Source of the DNA: Xylogone sp. PMI_703
Lineage: Eukaryota; Ascomycota; Leotiomycetes
Assembly (NCBI GenBank): GCA_021399445.1
Contig: JAJTUQ010000008.1
Coordinates: 372,001-436,000, forward strand
DNA: 64,000 nucleotides
Direction: 5' to 3'
Positions 41,319 to 51,921 of the stretch are shown here, piece by piece; the stretch's first letter is position 1; each line of letters starts with the position of its first letter. The notes beneath the pieces are model-generated. The model was given only the letters and a program-made list of their open reading frames with translations. It made no database searches and was not told the origin of the DNA. A program made the translations under genes and the position numbers.

Positions 41319-42178
41319 TACCCCGATACCGGATTGATCGAATATCCGGCCCACAGAACAGATCATGTTACGCTTTCTAACCATCGCTTTCCCGAATTTC
41401 TGGCTAAGACTAACTACCGTAAGCCGTTGGACGATAATATAAGCTGCTACAAGGATGCGTATCCCGAGAGAATGAACTTTTGGGAAAGATGTAAATCGAA
41501 TCCTACATACTATGAGAGCTTCTCTGTCTTTATGACACTGTGGACTATGGGGAAGAGACCGTGGCCCCAATACCACGACACCGAAGCGCTGCTACAAGGT
41601 GCCGATCTGAACAATGGTGGTGTATTCGTCGTGGATGTTGGGGGACATCATGGTGTCGATCTCCTACGTGTGCTTGAGAAACACCAAGATATCCCTACAT
41701 CCTCTCTTATTCTCGAGGATTTACCGGAGACCATTGCTGCGGCTAACCTTGCTCAGGACAAATTCAAGGTTATAGGGTATGACTTCTTCGAGCCGCAGCC
41801 CGTAAAAGGTCAGTTCCCTCTTTCCCCCAACAAATAACGATTACCTGACATCTGTGGAAATGTGAAGGCAGTCGAGCATACTTCATGCATGCTGTCCTTC
41901 ATGACTGGCCGGAAGAGAAGGCGGTCGAAATTCTGAAGCATATTGCGGCTGTCATGAAACCTGGCTACTCAAAGGTACTGATCAACGATATCGTCCTTCC
42001 AGCCGCCGGAGCTAGCTGTTATCAAGCTGCCATGGACTGCATAATTAATCAACTGTCATCTACCGAAAGAACTGAAGTTATGTGGAAGAAGGTGATTGAA
42101 GAAGCTGGGCTGAAGTTGGTAAAAATATGGCCGGATGGCCCGGGGAATGAGAGTTTAATCGAGGTCGAGCTGCCATAG
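41319..42178 (+). CDS. SAM-dependent O-methyltransferase, N-terminally truncated
   Basis: Two exons joined by an intron at 41810-41867 (GTCAGT...GTGAAG), which joins PVKG to [16 protein letters not shown] in frame. Motif I is [13 protein letters not shown] (family norm GGGxG, so the third Gly is His here). The catalytic-histidine block LHDWPE and C-terminal [12 protein letters not shown] match fungal plant-type O-methyltransferases of secondary metabolism. The N-terminal 100 or more residues (winged-helix dimerisation part) are absent; a stop lies just upstream at 41316 and no linked exon was found. A TATA-like TTTATAAAA lies at about 41210. It is either a 5'-truncated pseudogene or a gene with an unrecognised first exon. 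Confidence 0.75.
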
Positions 42179-42232
42179 GGCGAAAAGCGATCTTTTAGTT
42201 CAATGGCTGCTTACTTCTGCCGCTTTCTTCAT

Positions 42233-42661
42233 TCAGCGGCACAGCTGTGAAAGATAAGTCACTTCCAAGCCTGTTGATTTATCGAATAGACGGTAGCGCT
42301 CACTTGCCAACTGAGATCGTCTTACCTTCATTACCGCAGTGCTATTCCCAACGTTGCCGTTAGCACGCGTATATTCAAGACCGACTTTGACGACAAATGA
42401 TAATTCGGATGAAGGAAATGGCTTTAACTTTACATCACTGCCGTACACTGAAGAATTTCGCTCTCGAGAATACGATCCAGTTGCACGTGATTTAGCTTGT
42501 CGTGCGCTGCTAAGCTCAGATACGGCTTTCCGTTTTAATCTAGGGAGGAAGTATGCGGTTGGAAAGAAATGATTAATTTGATTCGTCTTAATAGCTAATA
42601 CAGAAGTTACATTTAAAGTTACTCCAGAGTGACAGCACGAAAGACTTACTTGACCGAACAT
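42233..42661 (-). CDS. Hypothetical open frame
   Basis: Starts MFGQ followed at once by a GTAAGT donor, so the first 35 codons may be intronic. From about 42560 the translation LKRKAVSELSSARQAKSRATGSYSRERNSS has plausible composition. The opposite strand is also open, so the coding strand is uncertain. Not recognised. Confidence 0.25.
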   Translation of the reverse strand: MFGQVSLSCCHSGVTLNVTSVLAIKTNQINHFFPTAYFLPRLKRKAVSELSSARQAKSRATGSYSRERNSSVYGSDVKLKPFPSSELSFVVKVGLEYTRANGNVGNSTAVMKVRRSQLASERYRLFDKSTGLEVTYLSQLCR

Positions 42662-42988
42662 GTTCAGCCCAAGTGCCTTGGCCGTCTTTTGTGATTGGTT
42701 GCCCCTCCCAATCTATCCTGAGATTTATTCTTGTAGCTGAGAATTTACGATAATTGGGGGGGAACTTTTAAGCATTGAAGGGGGGGTTTTACGGGACTCT
42801 AATAGTCTAGCTTAGATGACGTGAACAAGTCTGCAATTTTGTAAGCCTAAACAGTGTCTTAATGGTTTGCGCCATATCTCAAAAGAGCTGGCTGTGACGC
42901 ATGAATTACGTCAACTTATTTGTGTAACTTAGCATTAAAGTTAAACAGAGGATCTTATATCTTGGATTGTGACGCAGACGAAGGATTC

Positions 42989-43645
42989 ATGTCTGGAGGG
43001 CATTTGCAGCCATCGAGGCCTCTGAGCCTAACAATCCCGGGTGGTCCTTACCGCCCGCAACGACCTACCTTACGAGAAGTGCTTGCAGATAAGTCCTCGC
43101 CGCCATGGACTTTGAGCGCCTTCATGCAGTTCTCGTCGCAGAACCATTGCCTAGAGACCCTGGAGTTTACGATGGATGCTTCAAGATATGGTAGGCATTA
43201 CCAGGCCATGGTCGATCGAGACCCGACCGCTCCATTATCACCAGAAACGCCCGGCTGTGCAGATGTTCGGATGTTGTGGCAGAAATTACTAGATGTCTAC
43301 ATTGCGCAGAACAGCCCACGCGAAGTCAACCTACCTTCCCAAGTAAGGGATGAATTAGTTTCATTACCCAACAACTTCACCCCGCCTCATCCATCGCACC
43401 TGGACCAGGCCCTAAAGATCATCTACGAATTGATGGATGAATCCGTCCTTGTGCCCTTCCTCAACTCAGTTGCTCCGTCACATGGAGTCTCCGAGTTCTC
43501 GTCCAAACCATGGACGTCCGATGACTCCATGATGGATGTGGAAGAACCATCGTTGTCACCCTCGCAAAGTCGTGAAAGAGATCAAAGTCCTACTTATTCA
43601 AAGTTGCAAGGGATGAGAAAGGCATGCTGCTTTTCGGAAGGATGA
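42989..43645 (+). CDS. RGS-domain protein (regulator of G-protein signalling)
   Basis: The ATG at 42989 gives MSGGHLQPSRPLSLTIPGG. The RGS domain spans about residues 27-170: PTLREVLADKSSPPWTLSAF, CLETLEFTMDASRY, LWQKLLDVYI, REVNLPSQVRDELV and ALKIIYELMDESVLVPFL. These proteins speed GTP hydrolysis by G-alpha subunits and control growth and sporulation in fungi. The tail is acidic and Ser/Pro-rich and stops early at 43643-43645. Relatives have a longer low-complexity C-terminus, so either a 3' exon is missing or the gene is cut short. The RGS part itself shows no lesion. Confidence 0.75.
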   Translation: MSGGHLQPSRPLSLTIPGGPYRPQRPTLREVLADKSSPPWTLSAFMQFSSQNHCLETLEFTMDASRYGRHYQAMVDRDPTAPLSPETPGCADVRMLWQKLLDVYIAQNSPREVNLPSQVRDELVSLPNNFTPPHPSHLDQALKIIYELMDESVLVPFLNSVAPSHGVSEFSSKPWTSDDSMMDVEEPSLSPSQSRERDQSPTYSKLQGMRKACCFSEG

Positions 43646-44941
43646 AGTTGAAATGAGAAGCGCGTTAAGGTGCGAGGCGGGGTTGACTTGCATCAAGCTC
43701 TTTACGTCTGAGCACACGGAAGTATCATTTGGGTTAGCTGCTTTATCCCGTGCGCTGACGCCAGCACGTAGGAGTAAAGACTCAGCGTGTGAACTTCAGA
43801 TCTTCTCTTGAACTGACTTTAGAGAGGCTTAAACGTTCTTATCAAATGTACAGAAATTGATGCCTAGCGAGTTTAGGCGATCTAGCGATCTAGCGATCTA
43901 GTGCTCAATGGGATAATCCTTTACTTTAGAGCATTACAGAATTTGTAATAGCGCTTTAAGAAAAAGCTTTAGGGGAGCTGAGATTTGGATATGGTTATCT
44001 CCAGTAGCTAGCTTGAAGGGGTAAATTGTTGTACGTCGGCGATTACATGAATCCTTGAATCATAACAGCCTAACGCATAACCTAAATTCTACTAGTTAAG
44101 TTAACAGATATGCATGTCCCATCATAGTCCACCAAGTTTCTGAAACTTGCTAATATAACGTCATATTCACGTGATCTGAGAGCCATGAGACACACTGTCT
44201 TCGAAACTAAGAATTAAAGCGCAGTGAAAAGACAACTTAATAAGTACTGTCGTAATTCTTTGGAGAAATTATGCCAGTTGTCATCTGTGCTAAGCTTATG
44301 ATTTCTGATTAAGCTTTCCGCCGCTGACTCGAGTGCCTGGCACAAACTAATGATATTTGGTTTTTCTTTGTAAATATACTTAAGGAGAGACTTCAGGCAT
44401 GGTTGACCAAAGTTTGCTGAGGAACTAGACTTAAAAGTTAGCAATGTACGATGGGACGGACTCAATGTATACGTCTTCTTCTCAATCTCTAGCCTATGAG
44501 CTAAGTCTACTGCAACACCCAGCTATCTTAGCACCATTTCTATTCTCCGTGAAGTCTTCTATCAAGACAGCTACCTCAGATTTCCTCATCCCTTCATTCA
44601 CTGTGGATAGACTCGACTTCTAGATCCTAGTCCGTCGATACAGCAATCTCAGAATCTCCATTTCGGCACGGAAACTACGCCATCAATCCTTTGCGTAGCG
44701 ATAGTGATTGGCGCGCCCTACCCTGCTGTGCGGCGAGCTAACAAGTTTTTTTGCCAACCTTTCAGACTACGTCTCACAAAATCCTCTTATCTAACTTAGG
44801 GTCCCTATATGCTTAGTCCGTAATCAATTCGTTAGCAGTGTGAATTCCCAGCATCTGCAGGGGTGGTGGATGTAATGGGACAGAGATTGTGGCGACTATC
44901 TCAGGTTAGCGCTTGGAGAATGAGGCATTGAGTGAGAACCC
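43646..44941. other. Intergenic region
   Basis: One minus-strand frame at 44214-44465 (83 codons, SLCQALESAAESLIRNHKL) has some coding character but no recognisable domain. A short GCGATCTA tandem (three partial copies) lies near 43880-43902. Nothing else seen. Confidence 0.35.
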
Positions 44942-46039
44942 CTACCATAATGGGCAGGTTCCAGACATATTCAATAACCAAGGGTCGATGCAGGGGGGAT
45001 GGAACTGGTGCTGGCACGGCAAGACTCGAACGTCTGCACCAGCCGTGAAGTCCTCAGTACATATTGAACAACCAAGTTTTCCTTTTATACTAGCTGTATC
45101 TTGACTATGCATCAGCTCGGCTTGTGTACTCGATCCCATGCTCGACTCTTGATATTCCATAGATAGAGGTTTCACGGGCGAACTAGCGGTACAAGCAAAT
45201 GGCGCCGATATAATTGCAGGAGGAGAGCTCTCCGGGTCACTAAACTGGACAATTGGTAATGTCCCGAGTATTGCTCTTGTGAGGCCTTTTGCACTACTTT
45301 GTCTTGGGCTACTGGGGAAGCTATTTCGAGGACCATATCTTTCCGGATTTCGGCAAGCACGAACGATACCGATAGCAATAATGATCATGAACAACAAGAC
45401 GATGATGCCAGCGATAGTGCTGAGAATGCTCGCGGCGGCAGCTTTGACCGGTCCTGAACCCCCATCGTTTGTGATTGTGCCGCCTGCACTTATGTTTGCC
45501 TGAAGTTGTACGGTGGACTGAATAGTCTTCAAAAGCGACGCCGAATCTGAGGCCGATATCATCGAATAAATCGTCGTATAGAGATAACCCGTGAGATTAC
45601 AGGTTGGTTCTGAGAGACTGTAGAGCAAAATGGCTTGCTGCAATAAGGACCACTTCAGTAGGACTGATATTCGATACATCAATGCTTGGATCACAGCTGA
45701 TGTATGCGATGTCCAGGCTCGTCAGGTTGCCTGTCGTCCAGGGGTCGGCCACTTTGATAGTTCCAGTGTAGCTACCAATTGCCTGCATACGATAAATTAG
45801 CAGTGTCAAAAACCTCCTACCAAAGCTGAAAGTGCAAGTGCAGGAGGACTAGCTCTAAGGCTTACAGTTTTTGTAAGAGGTGTAATGGTATTCACTTGGC
45901 CAGATAGCGGACCATTTACTATCTGCAAGGTAGATTTTGGTGCGCTCCCTTTTGTCGCTGAGGTCAAATTCGACGACTGTATCGTCTGGCCCGCCGTCAT
46001 GGCAACAAGGAGCAAAACCATGTACAAGCAGCTCGCCAT
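44942..46039 (-). pseudogene. Membrane RING-H2 ubiquitin ligase, truncated in its last zinc ligand
   Basis: Exon 1 from 46039 starts with a signal peptide (MASCLYMVLLLVAMTAGQ). An intron of about 84 nt (GTAAGCC...ATGCAG) leads to AIGSYTGTIKVADPW, NLTSLDIAYISCDPS, a lumenal domain like those of PA/RING proteins. Near 45660 the frame changes, through a possible 40-nt intron (GTATCG...TTGCAG) or a one-base indel, to AILLYSLSEPTCNLTG. A transmembrane helix (ILSTIAGIIVLLFMIIIAIGIV) and a RING-H2 follow: CSICTEDF, then CQHQFHPPCIDPWL and CPLW-stop. The eighth ligand, normally CPLC, is Trp followed by a stop, so the RING should not fold fully. Such proteins ubiquitinate endosomal or vacuolar cargo. 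Confidence 0.7.
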
Positions 46040-46069
46040 GATGTTTGCAATGGTCCGAGATCGTCTTAA

Positions 46070-46890
46070 TTGAAGGGGAGAAAAGGAGAAGGAGAAACTA
46101 GATTCTTTACGTTGCTGCCTTCGCGGTGTCTCGAGGTCGAAGGATGATGAGGATTCATCCTGAAGGGTTCACGTGAAATGACGTCTGTAAGTCTTCTACA
46201 GGCGTTTTTCTATTCAATAAGTAAAGCAGGTACGAGAGATCGAATCATCAGGGAAGTCTTTTAAGGTCCTTCACATTTGCAAAGAAATAAGGAAATGAGA
46301 ATCGGATGATTGGGGGGGTAGACGTGACGCGTCAGTCCCTCCAGAGGTTGACCAACCAAGCCCTCTGCGTGACATTCCCATCACCAAAGAAACCCAAAGC
46401 GATTCAGGTGAGGAAACGCATAGAAAGTTCGGAGGGATGCCTGCATATGTAGTATCACGGATTAGATGAAAACCACATTTCGTTACACCACATGTTTTCC
46501 TCAAGTCAGCGATGTTCTCAGGATGGATTGCTGTCCTATTCCTCCAGTGACTCTTTGTTCCAGGACCTCGGAAGCTCTTCTGTTAGAATGGATGCAAGCG
46601 ACTGGCGGTTCAAGATCCTGCATCAAGTCGCATCAAGTCGGATAGAACCACTTACCGTGGATGAGTTTGATCTCGAGAGGCCGGGTAGCCGACTCCATAG
46701 ATTCAAGGTTTCCGTATACTCTTGTATGCAGCCGGTGAGAAATGGTGCACAGCATATCCTATGGCCTCGCAAATTCAAGTCGTGGTCGCGACTTTTTGTA
46801 TTTAGTCTTTTGTATGTACTTTCATTGTCAAAAGTAAAATTAAAAACAACAATATTTGGTTTAACATTATTAACCTCTAGAAACTAATCC
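46070..46890. other. Upstream region of the RING gene, no gene recognised
   Basis: Contains the RING gene promoter. The plus-strand frame at 46492-46887 has no recognisable content. Confidence 0.35.
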
Positions 46891-49150
46891 TTCTCATCTA
46901 AACCTGGTTTTATAGACTTGACAGTACCAAGTCCACTAAATATAATAGTCCGTACGTCTGAATCCTTACGTACAATACATACTACGTCTGGCCAACCTAA
47001 ACTTTGAGATATGTCATTAAGATACGCTAGTTAGTTCATTTAGTCCACTAAAGAAATCATGTTTAAAATGTACGAATCAAGAAAGATAGACAAATATAAA
47101 GAAACTTTCTGAGTTAAAGCCAAAAGTTCTTCCGTACATTAATGACAGAATTTGGCGAAAATAATCCATTGTTGAGGTGTATAATTAAGTGCTTTAGATA
47201 TATAGTACAAGAATTCCGAAATATGATATACAAGTCATGCCCTGAAGTTGTTTTAGAATATGTAAACACTTATATAAAGTATGTCCAATTTTAATGGTAC
47301 TAATAGAACTTTTATCATAAAATCTATAATAACCTTTTCATTAAATAACGAATAAGTTACTTTTTCTACTCTATCCAGGTCTTACAAAATCGACAGTAAA
47401 CTAAAGAATAACTTCTTAAGGTCTCTTGCATTAATTAACCTTCGAATATTACTACAAATCTTAGTATAATAATAGGCGAAAATATATGATCAAAGCTTTA
47501 TATATTTGTCTGACTTGCAATATGTATAAATATCTCTAATCTAGGTAGAGGACTCTTTAAGGTAATCTTGACTAGTCACAAAGGCTTGTATTTGTTGGTG
47601 TAAAGGTTATCTGTTAAAAAAAAATTAAAAATATAGATCTTAACAGTTAAACTTATTAGAGTAATATAAATAAGCCAGAACATAGATCTAGTATCATTCG
47701 TAATAAATTGTTCGTGGCCCCGAAGACTAAACAACTTTGTTAATGTTTAACAATAAACATTCCATCCCGAAGACCTTATTATAGAATCGACACCTTTGTG
47801 TATATTTACGAGAAGTTTGATAGCAAAGGAATGTCAGTAAAACAAATAACTAATACTCTTTAAGACTTCTTACCTCGTATAGGCTTAAAAGCCAGATATT
47901 TAATAAAATGTTATTACTTTTGTATTAATTAGAATCTCGAAGAATTGACTTTATTACTACAAGTATAACTTTATATGTCTTCACCTGATCAGACATAGTT
48001 TTGAAACAAGAATACATATTAACTCTATAGGCATATCCGATAGCATTACAGGTTTAGTAAAAAATAGACCCTTTTTCCGCTTTAGAGGCAATACAAAGAA
48101 TAACGTAAAAGTAGTTTACCAAGTTAAAAAAAAACTTTTGTATAATTAAAAGCATAAATTAGTCATCCCAGGATATTACTAACGAATACTGTAATAAGAA
48201 GTGACTTCTAGACGAAAATAAATATCTATCAGTTAAATCCAAGACATCTACATTTGCGTATATTGCCTGTCAAGAGTAAGCTTTAATCAAGGCATACAAA
48301 TTGTTTTCTTGGCTACTTTTTTTATGATAGTCTTTGCTAATATTTGACTTAAACAAAGAGATATTCTTCACGTAAAAACATACATCTAATCTATCATAAT
48401 ATCCTGAGTAATTATATCCTTTTTTCAGGCATCAGCCACACTCGGGATGTGTGAAGTCACATTTCACTCGTCGTTTTCGACATATATGGCAGTCACAGCT
48501 AAGATGACCTACGTTAAACATTTGGCTATAGGTAGATCAGGTTAACTAGAAAAAGTAATAACAACCAAGAATTAATCCTTAATATAATAACGGATTCGAA
48601 ATATAGTCCAGAGTAATAAGAAGATTAGCAAGATCATTACTCAAGTCTAAGTTTTGACGAAATAGCATACCTTAAAGATAAAATCAGCTTTTAATATGTA
48701 CTTACCACTCTTGCTGCTTTGAATGTCTATTTATAGATTACAAATACTTTTTATTAAAATGAGACTAAGAATCTGCCAAGATCGCCGCTTTAGGAAATCC
48801 TTTCGATGTTAATAAAATAAAGACCACCAATCAGCGCTCAAAAGCAACTAGCCTTACAATATGTTATGATTTTGAAATGACCAATCAACGATCAAATAAG
48901 TCTAATCTAATTATAAAACAATGTTGCCTTAAACACCAAGATTAGAAAAGTCCAAATCAATATATAAAAGATTCTGCTTTACTATATAAAATCCTTAAAT
49001 AATTCCTTTTAATTATTCAAAAAGTCTCTCTAACTTCTTGAACATTTTTAACCACGCAATATTGCATAATCTAATTTGATTACCACATTTAACATCTAAC
49101 AATATTTTCTCCGTCTTATTATATATATATATCTTTCTCCCTTCCAGTCA
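46890..49150. other. AT-rich tract with RIP-like character
   Basis: Base composition falls sharply from 46890 and recovers near 49150. Stops are dense in all frames. One feature is readable inside it: the zinc-cluster remnant at 48420-48510. Confidence 0.6.
47300..48510 (-). pseudogene. Eroded Zn2Cys6 transcription factor gene
   Basis: From about 48510 the minus strand reads CDCHICRKRRVKCDFTHPEC, G, stop, CLKKGYNYSGYYDRLDV. This is the fungal zinc-cluster spacing with a TGA where Arg (CGA) or Trp is expected and a Cys-to-Tyr change at the last ligand (GYNY for GYNC). Both are C:G-to-T:A transitions. Further left the frame stays readable but is full of TAA and TAG. Extent to 47300 is approximate. 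Confidence 0.5.
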
Positions 49151-49179
49151 TTACCTGCAGCAGTAACAGCCCACAGATC

Positions 49180-49640
49180 ATGTCCGCTGTTGTACCCCTT
49201 TACTTACCAGAGTACGAAAGTGAATATTTCCAAAAAAATATATCGTTCTTTCCTGCCTTCAATATTAATATATTTATTTTTGTACAATAATCAGTCATCC
49301 ACAACGTCACTAGCAACACCTCAGGAGCAATCGAGATCCCCTTTGTTCTACAAGGTCAAGCTCCACCTGCCAGTAAAACCCCCAACCGTAGCACACAGAA
49401 CTACTCGAAGCCGGCAGTTGCAGTTTTCACAAGAGCCCTCTATGGTAATACCGAAATTGAAAAGATGCGGGAAGCTTGTAAGAGGGAAAGTACAGTGCCA
49501 TAGTTAAGGATGGATATGAGCATATCAAGACCATCACTAAAGCCAGGGTATGAGGAGCATGTTGTGAAGAGAGTTAAAACATGTATGAAGAGGATTGAGG
49601 CAGAGGAGAAACTAAGAAAAGATGAAGTCTGGTTTTACTA
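49180..49640 (+). CDS. Small hypothetical multi-exon gene
   Basis: ATG at 49180 (MSAVVPLYLPEYE). A GTGAAT donor at 49219 and the CAG acceptor at about 49291 would splice in frame to IHNVTSNTSGAIEIPFVLQG, APPASKTPNRSTQNYSKPAVAVF, TRALYGNTEIEKMREACK. A second frame (49512-49640, VKRVKTCMKRIEAEEKLRKDEVWFY) probably follows after another short intron. A TATATATATATC stretch lies 60 bp upstream. No recognised family. It is the only convincing coding signal between 46.9 and 51.9 kb. Confidence 0.4.
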
Positions 49641-51921
49641 ATACAATAGGTAAAAAGTCTGTTGCACTATAGTCTCACTTAGCAATCTCCGAGCTCGAAT
49701 CATAATTAAATCTAAATAAAACTTCAGTAGTAATAACTACGCTATCTTGTCGTGATTTTTTTCTAAGCAACATAAAGAGTTGTACCGTAATCACTGTTTT
49801 CGGTATCCACATCTACTCTTTGTTTAATAATAAGTTTACTGTCTTTTCCAGGCCTATTGAGGATGTACGCCTCGTCTGATAAATCCGTGATGCCACCTCG
49901 TCTGATAAAGAACGCGGCAGTGGGTAAGAATAAAGTGCAGACAAAATTTTTAGTTTAGGGTCGTGAGCAAGTTTGAGTGTATTTCCGATCACGTCATCGC
50001 AACTTGCTCAACTGCTCATCCAAACTGCTGCTTGCTTAAACCTCAAATATCTACCGTCAATTGTCAATTGCATTTATGCGAATCTCTGTCACTGTTTAGT
50101 GTCTTGCCTAGCGCTCTATCTATACTTCTCACATATGCATTTATATGGATTTGTTACAATTGTTTCAGTATCAACTCTGTGCGGTAACTATTTTATAGTT
50201 AAGTATTTGCCAAACAAAGGTAAGCCTGTTATCTATCCCTGTATGTCAGATACAGTAGCACAGCCTCACAGCTCAGTGCGGGGCCCCGCCCCGAGTCATT
50301 TGTGAACCGTATGCAGCACATCAACGACTGCATGGCACTGGTTCGTGCGGCTAAAAGGATTCGTGAGCGGACCTGCATTCTAGACATAAGACTCTTATAT
50401 CCTTTCTTCATATTGTCATCACTCGGTAATTAGATTCCTGATCGGCATTCATGATTCCCCGCCTTTAGATGAGTTCTTGTTTTCTTCTCGCTATCCAAGA
50501 CCCCGAGCAAAGATATCGCGTACATAGTTAAACCAGATAAGTACTACTTAGCTTGTTAGGCCAATATTTTTGTACCAAACACAAGGGTCCCTAGTCTCGG
50601 TTCAACAGAATACCATATGTTGATTACTGTAGGAATAATCAACCGAAATACCGAAGTGGAATAATCCTTTTCTCAAATATATAAAGCGAATACTTTGGGA
50701 ACATATGGTATGGTATGATATTTGTCATCTCGAAACGCGCAATGCAGTTTCGGGATAGGAATGTTAGGCGCAAAGGAAGCTAGGAAGAGTAGAGCTGAAG
50801 CTTCAGAGAGGTGGACTGTGCGGCCATATTTCACGAGCGTAGTTGAAGAGAGATATATGATTGAGGAGTTGGAGTGTCGTCGGGAAGGTATTGTCTAGAA
50901 ATAGCAATTTGAAAAAGGGTTTTCCGGCGGTTGAAGGGGGGATCGTTGTAGCCGTTGGTCCAGGCTGCATATGGGCCTGAGGAGGAGTCTGAAGTTGGTA
51001 AGATCGGCTTACCCACGGTGAGGGATATTGGAGCCTAGGTGTGAAAGTGCAAAGGCGATGAGTATTACATTTTTGAATAGTTGTCTGTTGTTGGAGGATC
51101 TGAATGATCCACAGCTTATGAGTGCCTGAGGCGGTATGGCAACTGCCCTGCAAATCTGTTCAGCTGACTCATCACCCTAGGGAAGGCCTCTCATACTGCG
51201 ACGTGCAACAAAAAAAGGCACCTTTGCTCTATTGGCTTACGCCAACATACCTTGCCTCCTTCCTTACAACTCAAGGCTCTCATCTTGTGTCAAGGGTCAT
51301 CTTTAACAGTCTTCCGAGCTTGATTATCACACCAACCGACGAACAATCGTCCCAATTATTCTTTTCTACTGAATAATTGATGCATATTCTATCGTAAAGA
51401 TATTTGATTATGGTATTTTGCCTATTTCGCTAATGCATCCATCCAATTCGCTCTATTAGAAACGTCTCGTACGACTTAGCAGCAATTGACAAAACCAGCC
51501 ACCGCATCAGGATGCAGATATAGTTCAGATGACACGAGGCGTCGTCGGAGTTAATTACATGAAAAGGACTGTAACGACCATTCTCAATCGTCGAATTGCC
51601 GGCCGAACTCGTCAACAACCTCGTGAGCAAAGATGTCTATACTTCCTACCACAACGCAGTCAAAGGAGGCGCTTTGATAGTACGCAGAACCCACTCATTC
51701 TGAATTTAATAGATTACTAATCTGGGGCAGACGTTAGCTCCTGTTTCCTCTTCACTCGCCCACAGACTCCTCGCGTCCAAGGTCGAATGCTGGAAATCCG
51801 TACGAAGGAGCTTTGGATATCCAATCGATTGAGAACTGTGCGCTAAACCTTTTTAGGATTCTCTTGACCGGTTGTACATATGTGGGTCGGCAACAGACAT
51901 CCAGCATATCGCTTATATCAT
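49641..51921. other. Long stretch without a recognised gene
   Basis: Many short overlapping frames on both strands (49963-50305, 50803-51153, 51122-51376, 51430-51720) with no conserved motif. No TIRs or strong repeats found by eye. Confidence 0.4.

Noticed and set aside
44995..45045. A tRNA-like stretch (GTTCGAGTC...CCAGCACC on the minus strand)
   Set aside because: It is the coding sequence of the RING finger (ADVRVLPCQHQF); no cloverleaf can be formed around it.
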